Source: Actinobacteria bacterium 69-20 (GTDB lineage: Bacteria; Actinomycetota; Actinomycetes; Mycobacteriales; Nakamurellaceae). From it: a stretch of 64,000 bases of DNA. The notes beneath the pieces are model-generated. The model saw nothing but the letters and a program-made list of their open reading frames with translations. It was not told the origin of the DNA and did not search any database. Positions 18,517-27,076 of this stretch are shown here, in pieces. The position numbers and the translations under genes are program-made. The first letter of the stretch is position 1. Every line of letters begins with the position of its first letter. Where the stretch lies: positions 84,025 through 148,024 of the forward strand of contig MKSW01000001.1 of the NCBI GenBank assembly GCA_001897425.1. The letters are read 5' to 3'.

Positions 18517-20010
18517 ATGCGGGCCTTCACCGACGCGGATCGCGTGGCTATGCACGACCGCGCGTTCGCCGAGCACTACCGCCACGCCTCGGACCACGAC
18601 GGCCGGTATGACGGTTACTTCGTCACGGGCATGCCGATGTCCGAAACCTTCTGCCGACCGGGATGCTCAGTGCGCACGCCGCGGCCGTCGCAGGTGGCGT
18701 TCTATCCCGTGCCGGCCGCAGCGTACGCCGCCGGACTGAAGCCGTGCCCCCGATGCCGACCGGATATGACGTATTCCGCGCCCGAAGGGGCGTCGGGCGA
18801 TGCGTTGGGCAGCCGGGCGCTGCGGCTCATCGCGGACGGCGAGATCGACCGGACGGGGGTGGGTGGTCTGGCGCGGCGCCTCGGGGTCACCCCCCGGCAT
18901 GTGCTGCGCGCGGTCGAGTCGGCCGCCGGATGCGGGCCGCTCGACGTGGCCCGGACGCTGCGGGCGCACCTGGCGATGCTGCTGCTCGCATCGACGACGA
19001 TCCCGATGCAGGACGTCGCCGCCGCGGCCGGGTTCACCAGCGTCCGGCAGTTCAATGCGACGATCCAATGCTTCTACGGGACGACGCCCGGCGCGCTCCG
19101 CTCCGGTGGTCGCCGGGCGGAACCGTCCATCCGGGAAGCAGGCCCGCTGGTGCTGCGCTGCACCCTCCCCGCCCGCCGGCCGTTCGACGGTGCGGCGCTG
19201 TTCCGGTTCTTGGCCGAGAGCGCCCTTCCGGATGTCGAGGAGTTCGGCGAGACCTGGTACGCCCGAACGGTTCGGCTGCCGCGCGCGGCCGGGCACCTGC
19301 GCGTCGACGTCGATGCCCGCGGGCGGATCATGGTCAAGCTCAGCGTCCTCGACCCGCGCGACCTGGCGCCGCTGTTGTTCCGGGTGCGGCGTCTGCTCGA
19401 TCTCGATGCCGACCCCGCCCGCGTCTCCCAGGCACTCGGCCAGGATCCGCTGCTGTCGCCGCTGGTCGCGGCGCATCCGGGCATGCGGGTGCCCGGCGTC
19501 GTGAACCTGGACGAGGCCCTGATCCGCGGTGTCGTCGAGGCGCAAGTGCCGACGCGGTCGGCGCGCACCACGCTCGGCGGGCTGGTCCATGCGCTCGGCG
19601 ACCCGACGCCGTGGGGGCTGCTCTTCCCGACCCCGCAGCGCATCGCCACCGACGGACGCGCCGTGTTGCGCGGCCCGGCCGGCCTGGTCGACGGTGTCGT
19701 CCGCCTAGCCGAGGCACTCGCCGCGGACCCGCTCGCCGCCCATTGGGGCATGCGTCGCACCGACCTCGAAGGGCTGCTGGTCCGGGCCGCGGGGCTCAGC
19801 CCGCTGGCGGCCGAGGGCGTCATCATGCGTGCGCTCGGAGACCACGACGTCCTTGCGGCGGCCGATGCTGACGTCCGGCGGGGCGCCACCGGGTGCGGCC
19901 TTCCCGAGCAGACGGCGGCCCTGCTCGGCCACAGTGTGCTGTGGGCGCCGTGGCGAAGTTACGCGGGCATGCTGCTGTGGTCCGCAGGGCGGCAGGACGG
20001 CGGGCAGTGA
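18517..20010 (+). CDS. Ada-AlkA fusion: methyl-DNA sensor, AraC domain and 3-methyladenine glycosylase
   Basis: About 497 residues, three parts. Residues 30-85 form an Ada N-terminal zinc/methyl-acceptor domain with Cys46, Cys50, Cys77 and Cys80 (FCRPGC...PCPRC). Residues about 95-195 are an AraC-type helix-turn-helix (LARRLGVTPRHVLRAVE, MQDVAAAAGFTSVRQFNATI). Residues about 210-490 are AlkA N-terminal and HhH-GPD domains, ending in WAPWRSYAGMLLW. This actinobacterial fusion senses methyl phosphotriesters and removes alkylated bases. ATG 18517 is preferred; 18499 is an alternative. It is divergent to gdhA. Confidence 0.9.
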   Translation: MRAFTDADRVAMHDRAFAEHYRHASDHDGRYDGYFVTGMPMSETFCRPGCSVRTPRPSQVAFYPVPAAAYAAGLKPCPRCRPDMTYSAPEGASGDALGSRALRLIADGEIDRTGVGGLARRLGVTPRHVLRAVESAAGCGPLDVARTLRAHLAMLLLASTTIPMQDVAAAAGFTSVRQFNATIQCFYGTTPGALRSGGRRAEPSIREAGPLVLRCTLPARRPFDGAALFRFLAESALPDVEEFGETWYARTVRLPRAAGHLRVDVDARGRIMVKLSVLDPRDLAPLLFRVRRLLDLDADPARVSQALGQDPLLSPLVAAHPGMRVPGVVNLDEALIRGVVEAQVPTRSARTTLGGLVHALGDPTPWGLLFPTPQRIATDGRAVLRGPAGLVDGVVRLAEALAADPLAAHWGMRRTDLEGLLVRAAGLSPLAAEGVIMRALGDHDVLAAADADVRRGATGCGLPEQTAALLGHSVLWAPWRSYAGMLLWSAGRQDGGQ

Positions 20011-20246
20011 CACACTGCCGGGACAGGCTGCCGGGACAAACGGCTGGGACAGGCTGCCGGCGGGGCGGAGCCTCGATCCCGCCGGCCCGACACGGTTCGC
20101 CGGCGCCACGGACCCTGCGGCGGTCACAGCCCGGCCGCCCGTCATACGCGGTCGGTTTGTACCATGATCGCGGGGCACGCGACGGCGACACCGCCCGGTT
20201 GCCCCGGCCGCTGCCGACGACCATCGTCTACGAGATCGGGTATCGC
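20011..20246 (+). other. Intergenic region with short tandem repeats
   Basis: 236 bases without a gene. Degenerate tandem copies of GCTGCCGGGACAG occur at about 20027-20062, just after the glycosylase stop. No TPP or other known riboswitch core was seen, although the following operon encodes an NMT1/THI5-type importer. Confidence 0.5.
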
Positions 20247-21020
20247 GTGACGGACGTTCCGAAACTCGCCGCGTCGAGCGTGAGCTGCCGTTTCGGCGAC
20301 GTTCTCGCGGTGGACGACGTGTCGCTGACCGTCGACCGCGGCGAGTTCGTGTCCATCGTCGGCCCGTCCGGGTGCGGCAAATCCACGCTCTTCAACGTCA
20401 TCTCGGGATTACAACGCCCCACCACCGGCGGCATCGCGATCGACGGCGTCGACGTCACCGGCGAAACCGGCCACGTGGGATACATGCTGCAGAAGGATCT
20501 GCTGCTGCCCTGGCGGACGGTGATCGGCAATATCGTGCTCGGCGCGTCGCTCACCCGCGGCGCCACCCGGAACGATCGCGCGGAGGCGGCAAGGCTCGCG
20601 TCCCGGTACGGACTCGGGCAGTTCCTGAACCACTATCCGCACGCGCTGTCCGGCGGGATGCGGCAGCGGGTCGCCTTCATGCGGACGCTCGCGCTCGGCC
20701 AGGACGTGCTGCTGCTCGACGAGCCGTTCGGCGCCCTCGACTCGCAGACCAGGCTCGACATGCAGATGTGGCTGCTGTCGGTGTGCCGGGACCTGAACGC
20801 GACCATCCTGTTCGTGACGCACGACGTCGACGAGGCGATCTTTCTGGCGGACCGGGTGATCGTGATGTCCGCGCGCCCGGGGCGCATCGCGCGCGAGCTG
20901 CCCGTGGGCCTGCCGCGGCCGCGCACCGTCGACACGTTGACCACGGTGATGTTCATCGACATCAAACGTGAGGTGCAGGCCGCATTGGGGCACGCTGAAG
21001 CCGGGCGGTCGGCCCGATGA
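20247..21020 (+). CDS. ABC importer ATP-binding protein (nitrate/sulfonate/THI5 type)
   Basis: About 257 residues from GTG 20247. Walker A is GPSGCGKST, the Q-loop is MLQKDLLLPWRTV, the signature is LSGGMRQR, Walker B is VLLLDEPFGALD and the H-loop is VTHDVDEA. This is the SsuB/TauB/ThiZ-type ATPase. The upstream open frame has other possible starts but no better Shine-Dalgarno. Its stop overlaps the permease start (ATGA). Confidence 0.9.
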   Translation: MTDVPKLAASSVSCRFGDVLAVDDVSLTVDRGEFVSIVGPSGCGKSTLFNVISGLQRPTTGGIAIDGVDVTGETGHVGYMLQKDLLLPWRTVIGNIVLGASLTRGATRNDRAEAARLASRYGLGQFLNHYPHALSGGMRQRVAFMRTLALGQDVLLLDEPFGALDSQTRLDMQMWLLSVCRDLNATILFVTHDVDEAIFLADRVIVMSARPGRIARELPVGLPRPRTVDTLTTVMFIDIKREVQAALGHAEAGRSAR

Positions 21021-21940
21021 CGACGTCCCCCGCACGGCCGCGGCGCGGTGGCGTCGCTCGCGCCCTCGGCCTCCTCGCGCTCCCGATCGCCGGCCTCGCG
21101 ATCATCGCCGTCATCTGGAACATCGTCATCTGGGTGTTCGACCTCAAACCGTTCGTCCTACCCACGCCGCAGGCCGCGGTCCGCGCGATCGGCATGAACT
21201 GGTCGACCCTCGCACCGCTGACCGCGCAGACCGTGCTGGAGACGGTCTACGGTTTTTTGATCGGCGCGGCCCTCGGGTTCGTGCTGGCGGTGATCATGTC
21301 CGCGATGAAGTTCCTGCAGCGGCTGATCTTCCCGACTTTGATTACCTCGCAAGCGGTTCCGATCGTGGCGATCGCGGCGCCGCTGGTGATCCTGTTCGGC
21401 TTCGGCATGCTGCCCAAGCTGATCATCGTGGCGTGGATCGTATTCTTCCCGGTCGCCGTGAACGTGCTGGACGGGCTCGCGCACGTCGATCCGGACCTGG
21501 TCCGGCTGTCCCGGGTGACCGGGGCGCGGCGGGTCCGCGAGTTCCTGATGATCCGGCTTCCCGCGACGCTCAGCCCGCTGTTCTCCGGCCTGAAGATCGG
21601 CGCCACCTACGCCGTCACGGGCGCGGTGATCGGGGAGTGGACGGGGACGCTCACCCCCGGGCTCGGCACGCAACTGCTCAAGGTCAACGCCTCGTTCAAA
21701 ACCGATGTGGTCTACGGCGTCACGTTCCTGCTCACCGCGATCGGCGTGCTGTCGTTCCTGATAGTGATGGCCGTGGAAGCGATCTCGACGCCGTGGACCC
21801 GCCGGACTACCGCCTGGCGCGGTTTCCGCGGGGCCGTCGACGGATATGACGGCGCTGTCGGCTCCGGGATGTCGCCCGCTCGCGCGGACGGCGCCCGCAC
21901 CGGGCGGCAGACCGCCGGCGAGCAGGACCGGGGACAATAG
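21017..21940 (+). CDS. ABC importer permease
   Basis: A 307-residue inner-membrane protein with about six segments. The EAA-like loop is ARRVREFLMIRLPATLSPLFSGLKIGA, typical of the nitrate/sulfonate/taurine/HMP transporter class. It starts within the stop of the ATPase gene and precedes the binding protein, completing an importer. The hydrophilic C-terminal tail of about 45 residues is probably not conserved. Confidence 0.9.
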   Translation: MTTSPARPRRGGVARALGLLALPIAGLAIIAVIWNIVIWVFDLKPFVLPTPQAAVRAIGMNWSTLAPLTAQTVLETVYGFLIGAALGFVLAVIMSAMKFLQRLIFPTLITSQAVPIVAIAAPLVILFGFGMLPKLIIVAWIVFFPVAVNVLDGLAHVDPDLVRLSRVTGARRVREFLMIRLPATLSPLFSGLKIGATYAVTGAVIGEWTGTLTPGLGTQLLKVNASFKTDVVYGVTFLLTAIGVLSFLIVMAVEAISTPWTRRTTAWRGFRGAVDGYDGAVGSGMSPARADGARTGRQTAGEQDRGQ

Positions 21941-21992
21941 GACGGCGGGAGCCGAGCGCCCGTATCCGGGCGTCACAACGGGAGGAATGACA

Positions 21993-23048
21993 ATGATCAG
22001 GTTCCAGCGCAGCGCCCGCACGGCCGCTGTGATCGTGACGGCGGTCGCCGGGCTGGCGCTGAGCGCGTGCGGTTCGTCGAGCGGCACAACCGGCGGGCCA
22101 TCGAGCAGCTCATCGAGCGAGACGCAGACCTCCGCCGCCGTCACTAAGCACACCGTCTCGCTGGTCTACGACTGGTCCGGCGTCGACTTCGAGGCCGTTC
22201 CGCTCGCAGTCGCGAAGGCCGAGGGCATGTTCGACAAGTACGGGATCGACCTGAAGCTCATCCTGCCGCCGGACGACTCCACCACCGTGAAGCTGCTCGG
22301 CTCCGGCCAGGGCGACATCGGATTCGCGACCACCGCGGACGTCGTCATCACCCGCGGGCAGGGCGCCGATGTGGTGTCGATCGGCAACTACTCGCAGTCG
22401 AACAACTGGGGCCTGATCGCCCGGCCGGGGGAGACCATCAACCTCACGGAGCTCAAGGGCAAGAGCATCGGCGTCTTCTCCGACAACTGGACGCAGGCGA
22501 TGATGCCGTTCGTGCTCAAGGCGGCCGGGCTCACGGCAAACGACGTGCACCAGGTCACGTTCCAGGGCGACGACGTCGCGCCGCTGCTCGCGAACAAGCT
22601 CGATCTCACCACGAACACCGCGAACTTCGCGGTCGCCCAGGTGCAGGAGGCCACCGGCAAGAAGCCCACGGTGATGCTCGCCAAAGAGTTCGACGCGCCC
22701 GATGTGCCGATCTGGGTTTATGTGGCCGGTCAGAAGTGGTTGGACGCGAATGGCGACACCGCCAAGGCCTTCCTCGCCGCGATCAAGGAAGCCACCCAGT
22801 GGGCGATCGACAATCCGGAAAAGGCCGTCAACGATTTCGAGAAGATCTATCCGGACAACGGTTCGTCCCACACGTACAACCTGACCGGCTGGGAGTCGAC
22901 CGCCGCGGTGATGAGCGGGCCGGACGGGCTGCTCACCCAGCGCGCGTCGCAGTGGTCGGACCTGACCAGCGCGCTGCACGCGGTCGGCGAACTCGATAAG
23001 GTCGCGGACCCGTCCACCTATTACACGAACGCCTACCTGCCGAACTGA
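21993..23048 (+). CDS. NMT1/THI5-like substrate-binding lipoprotein
   Basis: About 351 residues, exported. Signal peptide with lipobox LSAC, then a Ser/Thr-rich linker, then an NMT1/THI5-type periplasmic-binding fold (VPLAVAKAEGMFDKYGIDLKL, QGDIGFATTADVV, LKGKSIGVF). It captures a small ligand for the permease encoded upstream. Candidates are pyrimidine precursors of thiamine, sulfonates or similar compounds; sequence alone does not decide. ATG 21993 was chosen because GGAGG lies exactly 7 bases upstream; ATG 21987 would leave no spacer. A strong terminator follows. Confidence 0.85.
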   Translation: MIRFQRSARTAAVIVTAVAGLALSACGSSSGTTGGPSSSSSSETQTSAAVTKHTVSLVYDWSGVDFEAVPLAVAKAEGMFDKYGIDLKLILPPDDSTTVKLLGSGQGDIGFATTADVVITRGQGADVVSIGNYSQSNNWGLIARPGETINLTELKGKSIGVFSDNWTQAMMPFVLKAAGLTANDVHQVTFQGDDVAPLLANKLDLTTNTANFAVAQVQEATGKKPTVMLAKEFDAPDVPIWVYVAGQKWLDANGDTAKAFLAAIKEATQWAIDNPEKAVNDFEKIYPDNGSSHTYNLTGWESTAAVMSGPDGLLTQRASQWSDLTSALHAVGELDKVADPSTYYTNAYLPN

Positions 23049-23111
23049 GGCGCGGACCGAGTTCCCGGTGGAGTCACCCCCACCGGGAACTCGGGCGGCA
23101 GTCCCGGAACA
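23044..23111 (+). repeat. Terminator repeat T1
   Basis: A 68-base unit beginning at the stop codon of the binding-protein gene. A closely similar unit, T2, lies at 26280-26346. The first 28 bases and the last 15 or so are identical between them. They bracket a cassette of three genes and an alr remnant. Confidence 0.75.
23059..23092 (+). terminator. Intrinsic terminator of the ABC importer operon
   Basis: Perfect 13-base stem GAGTTCCCGGTGG (23059-23071) and CCACCGGGAACTC (23080-23092) with an 8-base loop, 11 bases after the stop. No long U-tract. It can also serve the convergent esterase gene. Confidence 0.8.
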
Positions 23112-23123
23112 CCTGCGAGCGGG

Positions 23124-24122
23124 TCAGCCTTTCGTCTCGTCGGTCCGAGTGAGAGCGCGTCTGAGGAACTCGTCCTGCACCGCGCGGGCGATGCGGGACA
23201 CGGCGGCATCAGGCACCTGGTTTTCGAATCCGTGGAAGCCGCCGCCCCATACGTGAAGGTCGACGCTGACGCCATGTGCCGACAGCCTGCCCGCGTATTC
23301 GAGAGTCTCGTCCCGGAAGGTGTCGGCGGAACCCGTGTCGAGATACGTCCGGGGCAGCCCGGTGAGATCCGCAGCTCGTGCCGGCGCGGCGTAGGGCGAC
23401 GCTTCGCCCTGCCCTCCGAGGTACGCGGCCCAGCCGAATGCGTTCTCGTTCCGGTCCCAGACGCCCTCGCCGTCGAGCATCTGGCTGCTGTGCGTCTGCA
23501 TCCGGTCGTCCAGCATCGGCCGGAGCAGCACCTGATGGGTCAGGGCGGGGAACCCTCGGTCCCGCGCGAGGAGCGCGATTCCAGCGGCGAGCCCTGCTCC
23601 CGCACTGACGCCCATCACGATGATCCGGTCGGGGTCGGCGCCGAGCTCCTGAGCATTCCGTGCGACCCAGACCAGGCCCGCGTAGCAGTCGTCGACCTGT
23701 GTGGGATAGGGATACTCGGGGGCGAGCCGGTACTCGACGGACACGACAACGGCCGATCCATCGGCCGCATGAGGCACGAGAGTGTCGATTCCCGCGTAGC
23801 GGTCGCCCAGCACCATACCGCCGCCGTGCATGTAGTAGATCGCGGGCAGCGGCAGCGATCCACCCGACGGCCGAAGAACTGTCAAATGCACGTCCGGGGC
23901 GCCGTCGGGTCCCGGGACGTCGAGCTCGTGCACCGTGACGGCACCGCCGGCGGTGAGGTCGAGGGCCGCCCCGGACGCTTGAGCGTCTGCGTAGCGGCGA
24001 CGCTTGAGAGCCAGCGTCTCCGCCGACACCCGCGGCTCGGTCGCGGTGAGGTTCTCGAGTGCGGAGACGAGGTCGGGGTCGAAAGGCGGCCTGCGGGTCG
24101 CGGGAGATGAGGTACGAGTCAT
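23124..24122 (-). CDS. Alpha/beta hydrolase (HSL-type esterase)
   Basis: A 332-residue cytoplasmic esterase of the hormone-sensitive-lipase family. The oxyanion motif is HGGGMVLGD, the nucleophile elbow is GVSAGAG (Ser), the acid is in the DTFRDE region and the histidine is in GGGFHGF. It hydrolyses short-chain esters; the physiological substrate is unknown. ATG 24122 was chosen with AAAGAAG upstream, over a TTG at 24140. It is followed upstream on the same strand by an MFS gene, and both could be under the divergent MarR protein. Confidence 0.85.
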   Translation of the reverse strand: MTRTSSPATRRPPFDPDLVSALENLTATEPRVSAETLALKRRRYADAQASGAALDLTAGGAVTVHELDVPGPDGAPDVHLTVLRPSGGSLPLPAIYYMHGGGMVLGDRYAGIDTLVPHAADGSAVVVSVEYRLAPEYPYPTQVDDCYAGLVWVARNAQELGADPDRIIVMGVSAGAGLAAGIALLARDRGFPALTHQVLLRPMLDDRMQTHSSQMLDGEGVWDRNENAFGWAAYLGGQGEASPYAAPARAADLTGLPRTYLDTGSADTFRDETLEYAGRLSAHGVSVDLHVWGGGFHGFENQVPDAAVSRIARAVQDEFLRRALTRTDETKG

Positions 24123-24165
24123 GGCGGGGTCTTCTTTCAACAGTGATGGACGGTGCCGGCGGGAT

Positions 24166-25389
24166 CTAGTGCGCGGGGTGGGTGTGCCGGTCTCGGCCGG
24201 CGAACCACCCGACGATCATCTGCACCACGGCCACTACCAGTGCGAGCAACACGGGGGCCTGCCAGGCGTTGGTGTGCTGCAACAGGAACCCCGCGAGGAT
24301 CGGCCCCAGCATCGCCAACGCGTATCCTACGGACTGGGCCATCCCGGACAGCCGGCCCGCGTCGGAGTGGTTCCTCGCGCGTGCGGCGATGAACGTCAAT
24401 CCGACCACCAGCGCGGCTCCGGCGCTCAGACCGGAGAGGATCGCCCACAAGGGCACCAGCGCGGGGACAACGAGGAACCCGGCCATCGCCACGATCATGG
24501 TGACGGTGACGTAGGTCGCCACTGCTCGTAGATCCGCGCGTCCGCGCATCGCCAGGGGGATCAGCAGGCCGGAGACGATGGCTGCCGCTTGCACCAGGAA
24601 CAGGTGCCACCCTCCCGCGATCGCGCTTTGGCCGGTGCGCACCTCCACGGTCGGCAGCCAGGTCATGAGCAGGTAGAAGTTCGCCATCTGCGCGCCGAAG
24701 AACAAGGCGACCTGCCACGCGACCGCGGAGCGCCACATGGATCCGGCCGAGGGTGTTGAAACGGAACTCGACGCGGCGACGTGGCGTCGCAAGCGAGGCG
24801 CCCAGACCACGATGCCGATCAGCGAGATGACCGCCCCGGCACCGACGGCGATCCGCCAGCCGAATTGCTCACCGATGGGCAGGGCGATCCCGGAGGCGAG
24901 GGCGGCGAACCCGCTGAGCACCGCAACGTAGGCGCCGGTGTAGGCGGCGACACGATCCGGGAAGTCGCGCTTCACGATCATCGGAAGCAGCACGTTCCCG
25001 ACCGCGATCGCGGCGCCGATGATCGCTGTCCCGACCCACAGCCAGCCGCCCCAACCGGGCAGGGACCGGAGCACTGTCGCGGCGGTGAGCACGACCAGCG
25101 CGAGCAGGACCGTCCGCTCGGTCCCTATCCGTCGAGAAAGGATGTGCACCAGCGGTGAGACGACCGCGAACGAAGCAAGCGGGATCGCCCCCAGCAGGCC
25201 CAGCAACGATGCACTGTGATGGGTGTCGGCTTTGATCAGACTGAGCACCGGTCCGACGGAGGTGATCGCCGCTCGAAGCGACGCGGCGACGATGAGCACG
25301 GTGACCAGGAGGTAAACCGCGGACATCGGTCTCGACACGGTTCCGGCCTGATCGTGCACGCCGATCCGCACTGGTGAGGTGGTGGTCAT
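24166..25389 (-). CDS. CynX/NimT-family MFS transporter
   Basis: A 407-residue major facilitator protein with 12 predicted membrane segments. RAAITSVGPVLSLI, GNVLLPMIVKRDFP and the general layout fit the CynX/NimT family (cyanate or 2-nitroimidazole transporters and relatives). It is divergent to marR, with paired palindromes in between, and likely forms an operon with the esterase downstream (43-base gap). A role in export or uptake of an ester compound is a guess. Confidence 0.8.
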   Translation of the reverse strand: MTTTSPVRIGVHDQAGTVSRPMSAVYLLVTVLIVAASLRAAITSVGPVLSLIKADTHHSASLLGLLGAIPLASFAVVSPLVHILSRRIGTERTVLLALVVLTAATVLRSLPGWGGWLWVGTAIIGAAIAVGNVLLPMIVKRDFPDRVAAYTGAYVAVLSGFAALASGIALPIGEQFGWRIAVGAGAVISLIGIVVWAPRLRRHVAASSSVSTPSAGSMWRSAVAWQVALFFGAQMANFYLLMTWLPTVEVRTGQSAIAGGWHLFLVQAAAIVSGLLIPLAMRGRADLRAVATYVTVTMIVAMAGFLVVPALVPLWAILSGLSAGAALVVGLTFIAARARNHSDAGRLSGMAQSVGYALAMLGPILAGFLLQHTNAWQAPVLLALVVAVVQMIVGWFAGRDRHTHPAH

Positions 25390-25436
25390 GGATGCTCCGA
25401 ATCTCTCGTGATGATGGAGGGTCTGCCGGTTGAACC

Positions 25437-25500
25437 TTGATAGTCAACCTGTTGACAGTATGCGCGGATGTTCTTATGAAGTCAAGTGGTTGACTATCAA
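25437..25500 (+). promoter_or_regulatory. MarR operators between MFS and marR
   Basis: Two palindromes: GTCAACCTGTTGAC (25443-25456) and AGTCAAGTGGTTGACT (25480-25495). In addition, the 13-mer TTGATAGTCAACC (25437-25449) is repeated inverted as GGTTGACTATCAA (25488-25500). This is a classical divergent operator. The region is AT-richer than its surroundings. Confidence 0.75.
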
Positions 25501-25520
25501 GTGGTTGACCAACAGGTAGA

Positions 25521-25973
25521 GTGGAACCTGTGGTCGATGAGCAGAAGCCCCCGGACGTGCGGGGCAGGCGCCCACTGTCTTCGGTGCTGCGTCACGCCGA
25601 GATGCTCTTCGTCGCTGAATTCGAGGAGCGCATCGCCGCGTCCGACTTCGCGGATCTGTCCCTCGCGCACGCGGCCAACGTGCTGCGCTTCCTCTACCGC
25701 GGGCCACAGCGCGCAAGCCAGTTCATCGGCTCCTGTGGCGTCAGCAAGCAGGCGGTGAGCCTGCAGATCGCGCAACTCGAGAAGCGCGGCTACATCACAT
25801 CGGCTCCCGACCCGCAGGATCAGCGGGCTCGCATCCTTGCGCTGACCGAGCGCGGAGAAGCAGCGGAGGCCGAGGTCCAGCGGATCTTTGTGGCGATCGA
25901 GAAGACATGGACCAAGCACTTGGGCGCAGAAGACGCGAAAGCACTACGCCGCATCCTGGAAAAGCTTCCCTAA
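25521..25973 (+). CDS. MarR-family transcriptional regulator
   Basis: A 150-residue winged-helix regulator. The helix-turn-helix and wing are SCGVSKQAVSLQIAQLEKRGYITSAPDPQDQRARILALTERG, about residues 68-110. It starts with GTG at 25521; GTG 25530 is also possible. It faces the CynX-like gene across palindromic operators and probably represses both directions. Directly after its stop comes the alr remnant. Confidence 0.85.
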   Translation: MEPVVDEQKPPDVRGRRPLSSVLRHAEMLFVAEFEERIAASDFADLSLAHAANVLRFLYRGPQRASQFIGSCGVSKQAVSLQIAQLEKRGYITSAPDPQDQRARILALTERGEAAEAEVQRIFVAIEKTWTKHLGAEDAKALRRILEKLP

Positions 25974-26065
25974 CCCGCCGGCCCCGGCGACCGCCGAACG
26001 TGCACTTTCTGGCGCCCACCTTGCGGAATTGCCATCGACCTTGCACTTGTTCAGCGTCCCCGCCC

Positions 26066-26280
26066 GACCGTCTCGCCCACCGCAGCCGGCCGGAGACCGA
26101 CGGCGCGCCGTCGACAACATCGGCGCGCACCGACCAGCCCGGCCGCCGCGTCGACGCGACCGTTCCCGCGCATGACGGTCGCCGCGCCGCACCGGCTTCA
26201 CGCAGCCCGCCTTGAGCTGGCTCAATCCGGTAGACGCTGATATGACGCAGGCCATGGCGGCGCAGATCGGACTTGCCGTA
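26066..26280 (+). pseudogene. Remnant of an alanine racemase gene 5' region
   Basis: About 215 bases closely match 30547-30961, the upstream region and first codons of the intact alr. Compared with it, about 199 bases are missing after the shared CGCATGACGG, so the match resumes at CGGCTTCACGCAG. The match then stops at CTTGCCGTA, where it is fused to terminator repeat T2. No open frame remains. It shows that a piece of an alr locus was copied or moved next to marR. Confidence 0.8.
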
Positions 26281-26346
26281 CTGAGGCGCGGACCGAGTTC
26301 CCGGTGGGGGAAACCCCACCGGAAACCGGGGTGGCAGTCCCGGAAC
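26280..26346 (+). repeat. Terminator repeat T2
   Basis: 67 bases, the partner of T1 (23044-23111). Its hairpin has changed to CCGGTGGGG-GAAA-CCCCACCGG (26301-26322), a 9-base stem closed by a GNRA tetraloop. It does not follow an intact gene, but follows the alr remnant. Confidence 0.75.
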
Positions 26347-26399
26347 ATTCGGGAGTTAGCCGGATGGTTCGGCAGCCCCGGCGCTGACAGCGTCGAGGC

Positions 26400-27074
26400 A
26401 TGGCGATCTGCACACTCAGGCCGGCCCTCACCGCCACCGCGGCGTTCGCGGTGCTGCAGCTGATGGGGCTCGGCAGCCTGGATCCGATGCGCAGCACGGT
26501 GTCCGACCTCTTCTACGTGCCCGGCGGCGTCCTGTTGTTCACCGTGGCCGTCGGATGTCTGCTCGCGAGCACTACGTCATGGGCGCGGGCGCTCTCTCAC
26601 GCGCACCGCCGCCTGCCCGCCGCGCTGGTGTGGGTCGCGGGCGCTGCACTCGTGCTGGTCGCGCTCTTCCCGACGGATCCACCCGGCACGGCCGCGATGA
26701 GCCTCTCGGCGTCCATCCATCGCTACGCGGCCGCGGCGGTCTTCGCTGCGGTGCCGTTGGCGGGCTGGATCTGCGCGCGGTCACTGCATGAGCCGGCCGC
26801 CCGGGCCATGCGCTGGCTGGTGGCCGCGTCCGCCCTCGTCGGCGCGCTCGCGATCGCCGGCCGGCTGGGGACCGCGGCACCGCGGCAGTGGCAGCCCGCG
26901 CTGCAGGCCCTCCACGATGTGAGCGGCGGGGTGGAGCGTGTCCAGCTGGTGCTGCTGGTGGTGGTCCTCGTGATCGGCGCCCTGCTGGTCGCGCCGCGTC
27001 CCCCGGTCGCCGGCACGATCCGGGGTCTAGCCCCACTGCCGGCGGTGCAGGCATCGTCCACAATGACCGGGTGA
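26400..27074 (+). CDS. DUF998 membrane protein
   Basis: A 224-residue protein with about six membrane segments, of the DUF998 family. It starts with the usual DUF998 pattern (STVSDLFYVPGG after the first segment). The function is not known. Its TGA overlaps a GTG of the next gene by four bases (GTGA at 27071-27074), so it is co-transcribed and coupled with the sensor kinase. It could be a sensed or regulated membrane partner of that system. Confidence 0.7.
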   Translation: MAICTLRPALTATAAFAVLQLMGLGSLDPMRSTVSDLFYVPGGVLLFTVAVGCLLASTTSWARALSHAHRRLPAALVWVAGAALVLVALFPTDPPGTAAMSLSASIHRYAAAAVFAAVPLAGWICARSLHEPAARAMRWLVAASALVGALAIAGRLGTAAPRQWQPALQALHDVSGGVERVQLVLLVVVLVIGALLVAPRPPVAGTIRGLAPLPAVQASSTMTG

Positions 27075-27076
27075 GC

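Noticed and set aside
20011..20246. A TPP riboswitch before the NMT1/THI5-type importer
   Set aside because: The conserved CTGAGA and ACC-GAACCTGAT elements are not present. Only short GC-rich tandem repeats are seen.
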